Below, piece by piece: positions 11,293-23,476 of a DNA stretch of 64,000 nucleotides (position 1 is the stretch's first letter; the number at the start of each line of letters is the position of its first letter). The notes under the pieces are model-generated. The model worked only from the letters and a program-made list of their open reading frames with translations, ran no database searches and was not told the DNA's origin. Source of the stretch: Ichthyophthirius multifiliis (lineage: Eukaryota; Ciliophora; Oligohymenophorea; Hymenostomatida); the NCBI RefSeq assembly GCF_000220395.1, contig NW_004086311.1, positions 3,761-67,760 on the forward strand. The letters are read 5' to 3'. The translations under genes and the position numbers were made by a program.

Positions 11293-13519
11293 TCATTAAT
11301 ATCTTCTAAGTTCTTGAATAATCCCTTCCATTTCTAAATTTAATTTTTTACCTGCTGGACACTATAGTTTTATAATAATTTATTTAACATATATTTATAG
11401 ATTTTATACATCCTAAAATATTAATAAAAATGTGTTAAATAAAATATTTTAATTTATATTTTACTGTCTAAAAATTCCAAAATATATTTAATTTTAAATA
11501 TTATTTACTCTCTATAATTTTTTATTTTATAATTGGAATTAAATTAAGAATAAATTATTACTTCCTAAATAAAATTTATAAATAATTTTTATCGTTAAAA
11601 ATAAAATTTAACTTTCTGATTTCAAAACATATAGTATTTATAATCAAATTTATTTTTATATAAAAATTTTAAAATATATTATCCTTACAAACCACTATTT
11701 AAAAATAAATTAAATTAAACAAAAAATTTGTGTATACCAACTATTTTTTAAAAATATTTAATTATATTTAATTTAACTATTATATTAATTACTGTCTATT
11801 TAAAATAATTTATTTAATTTTAAGAAATTTTTAAAAATATAATTTACTTTCTGTATTAAAAAAAAAAAAAATTTAAAAAATGTTTTGTTTTTTACCCACT
11901 ATAAAAATTATGAAATTCAAGAATCAATAATTAATTATATATTTACATACTAATTTTTATTTGTTTATATGATTAAATAATATTTATTTATATATATTTC
12001 TGTACTTTAATCTTAGAAAAATCATAAATAAATATAAAAATTTAATTAAGCATACCTTCTAAAAAAATAAATAATAATATAAATATATTCTTGAGATATT
12101 CTTTACATACTTTTTACAAAATAAATAAATTAATATTACATATATTTATAATATTTAATTTACAGGCTTTTTAAATTTATAAAAAAAATAAGTTTGAGTA
12201 CATAAACTTAATTAAAATAATTTACAATCTATTAATAAAATTAATGAAAGTAATAATAAAAAAATACATCAACAAAGCTGCAATGTTTATTATCACACTT
12301 TTATAAAAATTAAATTTTACGTATTTATTATTCTATTAAAATAATTTAAAAACTAAAATTTTACTTCATCTATATGTCTATCCATTTAAATTTAGATTTA
12401 CTTAATTATGTTTTAAATTAAAAAAAAATTAATTATTAAATTAAAAATTAACATCTCTTGATTTTTCTAATAATGCTTTTCCTATTAATAAAATTTATTA
12501 AATAAATATTATATTATTAATAAGAAAATACTTTCTGCTTTCTTTGTAATCCTTTAATCTTATCCATATACTTTATTATTTTTACTTTTATCTAGATTTA
12601 TTTAATGTTCTCCAGTTTTTCCAAAATCTTATCCAACTATCATTTTCGAAACTTATTCTCCTAAATATTATGATTCTTAAAAATATTTAATTAAAATAAA
12701 TAAAATTTTATAATACCTCCTCCCTTTTCACTAATAATATCTTCTGAATCATATTCTAAAAAGTACTATTGCATTCCTACATCTAAATATCCTCTAACAT
12801 CTTATAAATTCTATAAAGGCTATTTCATGCTCGCTATAAATAAGTTTGTTTTATCGTAAGCATCTTTATAAGCTGTTAAAGAAATCGAATCATTAACTTT
12901 TAATAATCCATCTTCATTAATTAAAGTATACTGTTTTTATAAAATAATTAATATAATTATTATTATTTAAATAAAAACTTATTTCATTTCTTCAATACTT
13001 TTTCTTATAACAATTTCACTTTCGTTGCTTTTAAATATTTCTCTTAAAATTTTTCTAATGGCTATCCTTTCATAAGGTTCTTTATGAATTATTGCTCTAT
13101 AAATAACAAAAATATTTTTTTTCAAATAAAAATATACAAAACCTATATTTTTCTAAATTTAAATTAATATGATCAATCATATGATTGCATTTGTCTACAG
13201 TTGCTGCTAATTAATTGCAAATATTTTTAAGTTCTTTTTCAATTTCATCTTCCTCATTTACTTGCTTATAATATTATTATTATAAAAAATCTAAATCCTT
13301 AATCAATTCTCCGAATATTAGTTTTATTGGTTTTATGTCGTGTTTATTTTTTTTATGTGTTGTAAATTTACAAAAAGCGCATAAAGGAATAAGCTAACTA
13401 CTACATCCATCTTCCATACATAATTCATTTAATTAATGATCTCCATGATGGGCTTCTACTGTGCAAGAAGGTAATTTATATGCGCTTAAACTTTCTATTA
13501 ATCCTTAATTTTTTAGCAT
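11293..13519 (-). CDS. B-box zinc-finger, coiled-coil protein (TRIM-like arrangement, no RING seen)
   Basis: ATG at 13519. The first exon holds a Cys/His cluster: SCTVEAHHGDHQLNELCMED, GCSSQLIPLCAFCKFTTHKK, NKHDIKPI, spaced like a B-box finger. It is followed by a coiled coil (YYKQVNEEDEIEKELKNICN). Downstream exons read DGLLKVNDSISLTAYKDAYD, FIASMKQPLQNLQDVRGYLD, and after an intron near 12680-12720, SQYLGEQVSKMIVGQDFGKT, then KAERKSIIRKIKR. A last exon, CPAGKKLNLEMEGIIQELRR ending at TGA 11293, is joined across about 1 kb of AT-rich DNA. That would be an unusually long intron here, so the last exon could instead be a remnant or a separate small gene; an alternative in-frame stop exists near 12370. 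B-box/coiled-coil proteins act as scaffolds or ubiquitin ligases. No RING domain precedes the B-box, so ligase activity is not implied. Confidence 0.6.
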
Positions 13520-14207
13520 TTTTATTTTTGTTGTAAGTTATATTTTGGTTATTTTATTTTTATATAAGTTTTTTCAATTTTATTTTTTTATATTAAATTA
13601 AAAAAATAATTTTTTATTTTTTATGTTATAAATGTAATAAATATAAAATCTAACAATTAAAGTAAAATTATATTTTTATTTTTATGGAAATTTGTAAAAC
13701 TAAATTTTATTAAATAAAAATTAATTATTCTATATATATTTTTTTGATTTTTATTTATTCTTTATAATTTTATAAACTTTTTATTAGATTGATTTAAAAT
13801 TTTATAAATTATTTTGGTATTATCTATAAAGATATAAAGAAGCATATATGATTAAATTAAATAATTAAAAAAAAAATAAAAAATATATATTGTAATTATG
13901 ATATATAAATTTTTAATATAGGATAATAAATAAATAAAAAATATATAATTACTAATAAAATACGAAGGTAATATAATATAAATTATTTTATTTTATTTAA
14001 ATTTATTATTATTTATTAGATATTTAATTTATTCGTTCGTCAATATATTTCTTGATACTCTCAATTAAGAATTAATAGTATCAATAAAAATTAAAAACCT
14101 TTATTTCAATCTAAAATAATATTAATCTACCTAATCATAAATATTTAATATTATTAATTCAACAGATTTTTCTTCGGATCTATAATTTTAGAAATTTTAT
14201 CAAAAAC
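13520..14207. other. AT-rich spacer
   Basis: About 690 bp between two minus-strand genes, expected to hold the B-box gene promoter. No repeat or reading frame with protein-like composition was seen. Confidence 0.4.
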
Positions 14208-14409
14208 TCATTAATTAATTTTGGTGTTTAAATCTCTAATTTTAGCATTAAGGTTATTAATATTATTTTAAGTTGCTTCTAAGTAATCAACTAAAGATAA
14301 TCTTCAATCATTAAATTATTTTCTTCAATGAAATTTTTTATGAGAAAGATTAATTCAGTTTAAACAAATTTTTCTTAGAATAGTTTTACATTTTTAAATC
14401 ATTAAACAT
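14208..14409 (-). CDS. Very small coiled-coil protein (~45 aa)
   Basis: Two exons on the minus strand. Exon 1 starts at ATG 14409 (MFNDLKMQNYSKKN). An intron of about 64 nt (donor GTTTAA, acceptor TGAAG, near 14300-14365) leads to exon 2, LLSLVDYLEATQNNINNLNA, KIRDLNTKINQ and TGA at 14208. The heptad-like hydrophobic spacing in VDYLEATQNNINNLNAKI suggests a short coiled coil. Without the proposed intron the two halves are in different frames, so this depends on splicing. No family is recognised; small coiled-coil subunits of BLOC/BORC- or kinetochore-like complexes have this size. Confidence 0.4.
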
Positions 14410-15073
14410 AATTTAAAAAAAAGACAGAAGTAGTAATTTAAAAAATTTTCATAAAAAAATTTATTCAATGATTTTTTAAGAAAGCTTTATTTTTATAATC
14501 TTTAACCAAATTTTATGAATAAAAAAAAATATATTTTGCTTGTTTAAAGAAATAATCACATTAAAAACTATCGAAAAAAACCTGTTTTTTTTTTTTTTAA
14601 TAATTAATTTTTTTATTTATTAATTTATACCATTAAAAAGATTAATTATATTTTTTTTTGAAATCGTTTTAGGTAAAATATAAATATATTCAAGTTTAAA
14701 ATTATTAAATCAACATAACTATTAGAATGATTAAATTAAATTATCAATACCGATATTAATATTTTTTTTTTGAATATAAATATGGTTTTATATTCAAATA
14801 TTATTAAAATTATTTGATTAATTTAAAGTCTAATCAATTCTCATAATATATTAATTGAATAATCAAATATTTTTAGTATAATACTTAGTGTAAAAATATT
14901 GACATGTTTAATTATTTAAGAAGTTTATAAAAATATGAAAAAATATATAGTTGATGATTGGAAAATTATAAAGTAAGAAAGTAAAAAAAATATAAAGGAT
15001 AATAAATAAGATTTATAGAAAATATAAAATTTATTAAAAAAAAAAAAAATATAAAATTAAATATTACATATAT

Positions 15074-15108
<35 letters not shown>

Positions 15109-15440
15109 TTCTTTCATAATTAAAATTTATATAAATACATTTTATTATCATATCTTATAAAATAATATATTTATTAATTAAATCTTTTATTTAATAATTA
15201 TTTTTTTCAATAAAATAAAAAAATATAAAGTACAATGATATATATATTTATATAAATATAATTAAAAATATATTTATTAAATTTATTTTTCTTTAATTAT
15301 TATTTTAGCATTATTTTTATTTCAGATTTATTATTTTATATTTTTAAATTGATATAATTAATTTTTTACCTTTTTAATAAATGTATTACATTTAATATGT
15401 TTAGTATTAAAATGTTTAATATTAATTAATTTATTTTTAT
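14410..15440. other. AT-rich spacer with TTTA tandem repeat
   Basis: About 1 kb of AT-rich DNA between divergently oriented genes. The only structure seen is the tetranucleotide repeat at 15071-15111, listed separately. Confidence 0.5.
15071..15111. repeat. (TTTA)n microsatellite
   Basis: About ten uninterrupted copies of TTTA (TATT in another phase) in the spacer upstream of the 15.5-kb gene. Confidence 0.9.
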
Positions 15441-16050
15441 AATATGTCTCTGATTATTTTACTAATAAAAATACTATAATTCATATATACAGATATACAT
15501 ATTAATTAGATCTTTTAACCATTGAATGTGATAATAGAGTCGATGATATATGTAGAGAATTATAACTTGAAGTTAGAATTGATATAAGTAATTTAAAAAC
15601 TGAATTAAGTGTTAAATTAATTGAAAAGGCGCCTTAAATAATCAATATAAGATTTTATATTGAAACTGAATTATTTAGAAAATTACTTATTTCATTATAA
15701 TCTACTAATATATATGATGATTAATCTTCTGTAACTCATACCTCAAGTTTTGTTTTATTAAATAAAATTGTCGCTGATTTTGATGCTAAACACAATTTCT
15801 ATGTTAAAAATACAAATAAGAAAATTCACTTTTTTATGAATTCGTCGATATCTTCTTTAAAAGAGCCTCTTGTATGGGTAAGAATTTAAGATAATTTATA
15901 TAGTGGTAATATTAAAATTAATGGACAAGAGAAACTGATACTTATGTCTAAAGAGATGCTTATAAATTCGCTAATAATGTTAAAAATTAAGTAGAATTTC
16001 GATTTAATACAAATAAAATATATTATTTATTATATTTTTCGAAAAATTGA
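15440..16050 (+). CDS. Hypothetical soluble protein with predicted coiled coil (5' end unresolved)
   Basis: From about 15500 the plus strand reads LDLLTIECDNRVDDICRELQ, LEVRIDISNLKTELSVKLIE, a central part (SSVTHTSSFVLLNKIVADFD, FYVKNTNKKIHFFMNS) and SSLKEPLVW. A 26-nt intron at 15878-15903 (GTAAGA..ATATAG) then joins to WQYQNQWTRETDTYVQRDAY, KFANNVKNQVEFRFNTNK and TGA at 16048-16050. If the 26-nt segment is kept the frame stays open but runs into a T-rich, transmembrane-like stretch; the spliced form has far more protein-like composition. The start lies upstream of 15500, with a probable acceptor TACAG near 15491, and is not fixed. No family recognised. Confidence 0.45.
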
Positions 16051-16470
16051 AAATTTTGTTTATAATGATGATAGTATTTTTTTTTTAATTAATTTATTAC
16101 TATTAATATTGTTAATGCTAATTTTTATTTTAAATATGTTTTTATTAATTGCTTGTTTAACTGATATTTATTGTAATAATTAATTATAAAAACTAATAAA
16201 AAAATTATATTTAGTTTTTAAATAATAATATTTTTATTGTTTTAAAAACAATTTATATTAAATTTGATTTTTTATTAAAAATGTATTTAAGACATCCTTC
16301 TAAATTTTATTTTTATTGTGATATTTATTATATAGATTAAATAAAAAAATATTTTAAAAACAAAGTTGAATAAAGTATATAAAAAAAATGTTATAAAATT
16401 AATTAATATAAATTTTTAGTGAATATAAAATAGTTTTTTAAAAAAATATAAATATTTAATTATAATTTTT
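16051..16470. other. Spacer between convergent hypothetical genes
   Basis: About 420 bp of AT-rich DNA. In the unspliced reading of the upstream gene it would encode a hydrophobic tail (LINLLLLILLMLIFIL), which I regard as chance T-richness. Confidence 0.35.
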
Positions 16471-17165
16471 TCATAAAATTATTATAATTGCTTAAACTTT
16501 CTAAATATTATTTTTTTATTAAAAAATATCTAACTTAGCTTTTTTTAAGTTTTACTTCATATTCTTTACTATTAATATCCTTAAAAATATGATATAGCCT
16601 TTTATGTTTCCTAAAAAAAATTAAACTTTTTTTTTATTTAATATTTTATTCTCAAATTTTTTACATTACTTTTATCATCGCATTAATCTTTAAATGTTTG
16701 ATTCATCTAAAAATATTTCTATATTAAGAATTAGATTCATATTTTGTGGCATTATAATTTTTTTTCTTCGAGGTTCAATTAATTTGATTTGTAATCATTT
16801 CCATAAGTAGTTTAAGGCAAAAAAGCCATATATTAATTTTTTATTTATTAAAAATAAACTAATATTTATCTTGTTAGATTTACTTAAAATGTTTCTTTAA
16901 TTTATTATTGATTTGAATTATCTGTTAAATTTTTTGATTTATATTTATATTTATTTTTGTTTTTATTTTTTTATGCTAATATTTCTTCAATATCATTGCA
17001 TATAATTTTAGGTTTTTATTATAAAAATTAGTTGAAACACAAGAAAATTTTTAAGAAATTCTTCTCCCTTTATAATATAAACTTTTTCTAAAAATATCTA
17101 TAAATTATCCCATTATTGGTTATTATTATTTTCTGATTTTTTTAATTTAAAAAGAAATCATTTTT
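16471..17165 (-). CDS. Hypothetical Lys/Asn/Gln-rich protein (exon structure ambiguous)
   Basis: Minus-strand exons with clear protein-like composition: FILQREKNFLKIFLCFNQFL, QQKPKIICNDIEEILAQKN, then NKYKYKSKNLTDNSNQQQIK and ETFQ. From a donor GTAAATC there are two possible continuations. One exon is KKNYNATKYESNSQYRNIFR ending at TGA 16703. The other starts MNQTFKDQCDDKSNVKNLRI and passes through KRKHKRLYHIFKDINSKEY to AIIIIL with TGA at 16471. The second needs an unusually short 16-nt intron at 16611-16626. An overlapping frame near 17020-17130 also looks coding (WDNLQIFLEKVYIIKGEEFL). The start was not found. No family recognised. Confidence 0.35.
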
Positions 17166-17557
17166 CTGTTTTTTTATAAGTAATATTTTAATTTTGATTT
17201 TATTAAAATTTAATATTAATTTTATTTTTATATTTAATATAATCATAAAAAAATTAATATTTATCTTATATGATATAAAAAATATTATTATATAAAATAA
17301 ATTTTAATTTAATATAAAAATAAAATTATAAATTTTTTCAGATATTTATTATTCATCTTTTATGTATTATAAAATTTATATTTTAGTCTAGATAAATAGT
17401 TGATGATAATTTTTAAAATAAAATTATTATTTTATTTGTAACTTATAAAAAGCATATATTTTTTAGTCAGCAATATTATATAACAAATTAAAAATATTAA
17501 TACCGATTTTTAGTAATAATATAAAGTAAAAAGTAATAATATTTGCAACTAAAACAA
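17166..17557. other. Spacer between divergent genes
   Basis: About 390 bp of AT-rich DNA upstream of the coiled-coil gene; no motif seen beyond A/T runs. Confidence 0.4.
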
Positions 17558-19785
17558 ATGTAAATCTAACATTTTAATCATTAATTAAATGAACAATAAT
17601 TATCTTAAAATTATCACGTTTAAAATTAAAGAGTAGCTTCAAAACCAATTGAAGATTTGAGAAATAATTAATAAAGCTCTACATAATATTCGGTTTAAAA
17701 TATTAATCATTAACCATAGTAATATACAGAATATTAATAAGCAATTTAGAATGATAACTATGAAAAATAAATTCAACCATTTGATTAATAATAAATTGTA
17801 TATAGGAATAATTTATCTTCAAATACAATAAGTAATACAGAACTTAGAAGAAGATATCCATATAGTAATTTCGATAAGAAAAATGAATGGATCGGAGTAG
17901 AAAGACACTTAGCAGAGGTTAATGAAGAAATAAAAAATAACGAATGGGAAATAAATCATTTACGCCAAAAAGAATTATTGTTTATTAAAAATATTTTTTA
18001 AATAAAATTATTTTTTAAATAAATAGATCGGAATTAGAAAAGAAAGCAATGTGGTAGCTTTAATAAAAACAAGCTGAGCTAAGAAATAAAAAAAGTGAAC
18101 ATGAAGATAACTTAAAGAAATTAGCTGCATTTTAAGAAGAAGAATCAAAAAATAAAAGTGATATGAAAATGCTTTAATAAAACATGGCGCAATACTATAA
18201 TAAATAATAAGATGAATAAGCAAGAAAGAAAATGAACATAAAATTTAATAAAAAGATTGGGAAAACAAAGTTTCTTTTTTTTTTTTTTTATTTTATTTTT
18301 TTAAGTTTTTAGATTCTAATAAGGAAAGAATGAATGAAGAATTTAGAAAAAATTAAGAACATAAAGTTTTTATTATAAGATTATATCATATATATTTATT
18401 AATAAAATAGGAATATTTAAAAAATTCTATTTTAAGCGATATTGATAGAGCTGCAATAAAAAAATAAAACGAAAAGTAAAACCAAATATAAAATTAGATG
18501 GAGTATAATGATTTAATTTAAATGAATGCAGAAAGAGAATTAACTAAAGAAGAAAATTATAAAAATGTAAAAAATAAATATAAAAAAGGGGATATATTAA
18601 TTTACAAATTTAGTTTTATAAACTTGCTGCTGAAAACTAATAAAAATTACATGAAAATCATTTTAATAATGTTTTTCTTCCTTTGACAAATAAACTTAAA
18701 GAATTTGAAAATAAAATTACAAACGATATGAATGAAGCTCAAAAAAAATAAATATAAGCTGAAATCGAAAAACTAAAAAGATAAAAATAGGTTCAAATAA
18801 TATTATATAATTATTTTTTAATAAAATATTATATATTAATTATTTAAATTAGTTGTTATTAGAAAATAAATATAATAATTAAAACTTAATTATTTAAAAA
18901 AGATATTAATAAGAATTAGAAAAACAAAATAAAGAATAATAAGCTAAAGAAAGATAGGATGATGTAAAAAAATATAAAAATATATATAAATAAAAAAAAT
19001 CAAATAAATAAAATAATTTAATTAACATAAAATAAATAAAATTATTTATTATATTTTCAAATTAAAAAAAAAAAATTTAATTTTTAGCTTAATAACCTTT
19101 ATTAATATGAAATGTTTAAACAAAAAGAAGAAATGGATAAAAAATTAAAATATAGAGAATATCTTGATAAATAATATAAAGAAAAATAAATAATATTATA
19201 AAACGAAGAAAGAATGACTAGAAACGAAAAAAGTTTGAATAGACTAGATTTATAAGTAAATTTTTATTTATTTTTAATTATTTATATAAAAAAAAGGCTT
19301 ATAAAATATAAGATGGAGGTCTATATGCTATGATCCCTGGATGGTAACCTCAAATAGGATAATTACCTCCTCGTCAAAACAAAGAGGTCTTGTAAGAATA
19401 AACTTTAGATAGATAAAAAAAGTAATAAGGTATATTTAATAGTGATGAAACATAATCATAACAAAGAAGTCCAATTATTCTTGGAAAGCAAAGTGGCACT
19501 TTAATAAAATCTGCGTTAAATAATTTAGTGTAATAAAGTAATCAAAATTTAGGTTAATATTAAAAGATTGGAGAAAAAAATAATAAATATTAAAATCCTA
19601 TTAATTATGGTCATTCATTAGATAATATAATGATGGAGTAAAAGAGGAAAAACAATTAACTATAGTATGGTCATAATCCTATATTAAATCCTATACCATT
19701 TAACAATCAAAATCCTTATTTAAGCAAAGAATTTGTGAGGATATAAGCTTAAATATAAAATACTAATAAATAATTATAAATATGA
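17558..19785 (+). CDS. Long coiled-coil protein, candidate cytoskeletal or ciliary protein
   Basis: ATG 17558 begins a Gln-rich N-terminus (MQIQHFNHQLNEQQLSQNY), then NTISNTELRRRYPYSNFDKK and NEWIGVERHLAEVNEEIKNN. After an intron at about 17980-18027 a long, highly charged helix follows (SELEKKAMWQLQQKQAELRN), continuing through at least six more exons (SDIDRAAIKKQNEKQNQIQN, FYKLAAENQQKLHENHFNNV, EMFKQKEEMDKKLKYREYLD). The C-terminal part changes character: DGGLYAMIPGWQPQIGQLPP, then a Gln/Asn/Ser-rich tail to TGA 19783-19785. The composition resembles trichohyalin-like and microtubule-associated ciliary proteins, but I recognise no named family. Introns are 40-60 nt. The Q/E/K content could be misread as stops under the standard code. 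Confidence 0.7.
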
Positions 19786-20395
19786 TAATAAAAAAAAATA
19801 TATTAAAATAATAATATATTAAATATAAATATAAATTATTATAATATATATTTAATATAAAATAGTAAAATAATTTATATAAAGATATAAAAAAAAAAAT
19901 ATTAAAAATTATGATTAAATAACAATATAAATAAGTTGATAAAATAACAAAAGAAATAATAAAAATATAATTACACAAATAATTTAAAATAAAAATTTAT
20001 AAATAAAAAAGAATAAAACAAAATGATAAAAATATAATAATAATAATAATAATTATATTAAGAAAAATAATTATAATAATAATAATATAACAAAAATTAT
20101 AATTATAATACAATATAAATAATTACATAATTATATTATTAATAATATCAATAATTATAATAATAATAAAAATTATTATAATTAAAATATTCATATTATT
20201 TATTTGATTATTAATAATATTAATTTTTTATTTTTATTTTCCAATTTTTTAAAAAAGTTTACTAACATCTAATTTGTTTTATATTAATTAATAATAAAAA
20301 GATTATTTATTTATTTTTTAATCATATAAAATTAAATTAAATATACTTATTTTCTTACAAAATATTTTATATATTTAATTTAATTTGATAAAAAA
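19786..20395. other. Spacer with (AAT)n-type low-complexity tract
   Basis: Directly after the coiled-coil gene's TGA comes about 420 bp of A-rich sequence with AAT/TAA trinucleotide runs (clearest at 20035-20060 and 20080-20175). In two frames it would encode Gln- or Asn/Tyr-rich peptide without TGA. It may be 3' untranslated or a low-complexity extension reached by another splice. The Lon start follows at 20396. Confidence 0.5.
20035..20180. repeat. Imperfect (AAT)n trinucleotide repeat region
   Basis: Several runs of 4-6 AAT/TAA units separated by short A-rich interruptions. Read with the ciliate code these give poly-Gln, poly-Asn or poly-Ile depending on frame. Confidence 0.7.
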
Positions 20396-23354
20396 ATGTT
20401 TAGGATTTTTAAAATATAAATCTTTTAATTTAAAGTAATTTAAAGCAATTAAATTAAATATGATTTTTGTTAAAATCAATAAGAAAACCTAAAAAAGAAT
20501 GCTTTGAAAATAGTTCCTCTTTAAAATTGGAAAGATGAATTCTTAACATAAAAAGAACTTTAAATAACTCCAACTAAACATTTATTGTTTTTTTCATAAA
20601 CTCCTTTATTTCCATATTAAAAAATTCCTTGTGATATAAATGTAAGAAATCTTAAATAAATAGATTATGATTTAGCATATTTTGTATAAGAAGATAGCAA
20701 TAGTATATATTAAATAGGTTTATAAATAGATAAGATAGTAAAAAAAATTCTCGAATAATAATTATACATGAATTTACAAACAAATTTCGATAAAATCACA
20801 TTAGAATTACATTCAAAAAAACTATAATATAGAGTAAAAATAATAGAATTATAAATAACAGAATAAGGAACATTTGCATTTACAATACCTTATAAAGATA
20901 ATCAAGAATTAATGGAAAATTTGACTAAATTTAATTATGAAAAAGAGCTTTTTATAATAAGGCATTTATTTACTTTGATCAAAAAATAATTAGCTTATGA
21001 AAAAATAGAGCTCTCAGGTTAGTTTGATATTTTAAATGCCGAAATTCTTAGCAAGATTAATACTGAAGAAATCGATAAATTATTATTTTAAGTATTTTTT
21101 AATTTTCTTTTTATAAATAAATATTTTATATAATATTTACAGGTTTTAAAAGCAACATATTTTATTTTTTAAAATATCTTTAAATAAAATATTATGATTG
21201 TCATATAAAAAATACTTGAAACATAAAATTTAATTGAAAGAATCCTTTTTGTTCGATAACATTTAGAATCAATACATGAAATAATGGATATGGTAAATAA
21301 AAACTTTAAACAAGTCGACGATTCTCTAATGAGAATGCAATTTTAAGCAAGAGCCAAATACGCGACTGAATTCATCCGTTAATTTTATTTAGGAGAAAAA
21401 GCACAATTTTAAAATTCCTCTGCAGGAACTTATAATACAGGAGAAAATAATAATATGGGAGGAAACCAAAAAATTATAAAAGGTTATTTAGAAAAGCTTA
21501 TTTTAATAGAAGAAGAAGCTTCAAGAGAAAAAATAAGATTAGAAATATAAAGGTTTGCCTAAATGGATAAGAACTCAAATGAATATTCAAAAGTAAACAC
21601 ATATCTTGATGAAGTATTTAATGTTCCTTGGTAAAAATATACACCACCATATTGGGATATAAATTATGCTTAACAAGTATTAAAAGAGGAAATTTACGGT
21701 TTATAGAAAGTTAAAGAAAGAATAATATAAATGATTGCTATTAATTAAATAAGAAACTGCTAGTTAAAAAGTAAAGGTTTTGTTCTTCTTCTTTAAGGAC
21801 CTCCAGGTACAGGGAAAACTTCCATAGCAAAAACAATAGCAAAAGCATTAAAGAAAGAAAGCAGATTTATTAGTTTTGCCGGTATTTCTGATAAGTCTTT
21901 TTTTAAAGGACATAAAAGAACTTATATAGATTCTTAACCAGGAATTTTTATTAAAGAACTTATCAAAGCCTAGACTATGAATCCAGTATTTATTTTAGAT
22001 GAAGTTGATAAAATTAGTAGATCTAAGTATTTATTTTATTTAATATAGGTTTTTATTTTATTTTTTTAAAAAGTTCAGGTGCAGATCCTTATTATAGTCT
22101 TTTGGAAATACTTAATCCGGAAGAAAATGGCAATTTCTAAGATCATTATCTTGATATAAAAGTAGACTTTTCAAATGTTATTTTTATCTTAACTTCTAAT
22201 AATCTACTTAATATACTCCAACCACTCAAAAATAGATTAGAAATTATCGAAATTCCACCCTACATAGAAGAAGAAAAAATTTAAATTGCCCAAAATTATA
22301 TTTTCCCAAAAGTTCTTTTAGAACATGGGTTAAAACCAGATTTTCTTCTATATAATACTGATTTTATATCTTATTTAATCAAAAGTAAATACTTTATAAA
22401 AAATAAAATTATAATAATAAAAAAGATTGGTGTTATGATGAGCCTGGAGTTAGAGGATTAAAAAGATTATTTGAAACTATATGTAGAAAATACGTAGTAA
22501 CACTTGTAGAAAAATATGGTGAAAAAATAAAAAAGGAAGGCGAAATATATGAATTAGATGAATAAATGATAAAAAATAAAGAAATAGAAATCCTTGATTT
22601 AAAAAAAATAAAAGAAATTTAAGATATACTACTATAATATTTAGGCCCTCCAACTTTTGATAATGAAAAAAATTAAAGAATTCATCAAAAATTTATGCCT
22701 GGAGCTATAAATATTTTAAGTGTAGCTGGATTTGTGGGAGAAGTCTTAAAATTAGAATGTGTTTTTTTCAACGATTTTTCTGATAAAGAAACAAAGGGAG
22801 TTTTTACAGCTACAGGTAATATTTAATAGGTCCTATAGGAATCTTTAAAAATCGCAAAAATAAATGCTTTTTAATACTTGAATGAGGAATAGTAAAAAAG
22901 TCTTGAGAAAAATAATATTCATGTTCATTTCTTAAATGCAGCTACTCCTAAAGATGGTCCTTCAGCTGGTACTGCTATTTGTACTTCAATTATTTCACTC
23001 ATTTCAGGATTTTAAATACCAGCTACTTTAGCTATGACAGGAGAATTAGGATTACTAGGCGATGTTTGTAAAATCGGGGGACTTTAGGCTAAAATTATTG
23101 GAGCGAAAAGTGTTGGTATTGATTAAATTATAAGTCCTTATGCAAATATTAACGATTGTATGGAATTTCCCAAAGAACTTTTGGAAGACATTAGTATTTA
23201 TTTTGTTAAAGAATATAAATAAATTTATTAAATTGTTTTCTAAAATAATTCTGATGGAATTATAACTTTAAAAAACGGAGATTTTGTTAACAATATAATA
23301 AGTTATAATGCTAATAATTTAGATAAATCATAATAATAAAATATTTCTTATTGA
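20396..23354 (+). CDS. LON: ATP-dependent Lon protease, mitochondrial type
   Basis: ATG 20396 gives MFRIFKIQIFQFK, a basic amphipathic start typical of a mitochondrial presequence. The N-domain follows ([31 protein letters not shown]). The AAA+ module has Walker [10 protein letters not shown] (about 21800), Walker [12 protein letters not shown] and sensor LTSNN. The protease domain shows [20 protein letters not shown], the catalytic Ser in [10 protein letters not shown] (about 22951-22980) and the partner Lys in [10 protein letters not shown] (about 23107) after [16 protein letters not shown]. All catalytic residues are present. Short introns interrupt near 21090-21142, 22025-22075 and 22385-22425. 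Length, roughly 920 residues, fits the family. Lon degrades oxidised or misfolded matrix proteins and binds mitochondrial DNA. TAA/TAG Gln codons occur throughout. Confidence 0.93.
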
Positions 23355-23476
23355 TTTTTATAATCTAAATTTTATAATATAATACTTATAATATTTTTAT
23401 TAAATAAAATTATTATTTATGTATGAATTTATTTGTTAATTAATAATATTTTATTATTATATTTTTATTAATTCTA

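Noticed and set aside
15878-16250. Alternative unspliced reading with a transmembrane C-terminus (LINLLLLILLMLIFIL)
   Set aside because: The hydrophobic stretch comes from T-rich spacer DNA; splicing a 26-nt intron gives a more protein-like end and a stop at 16050.
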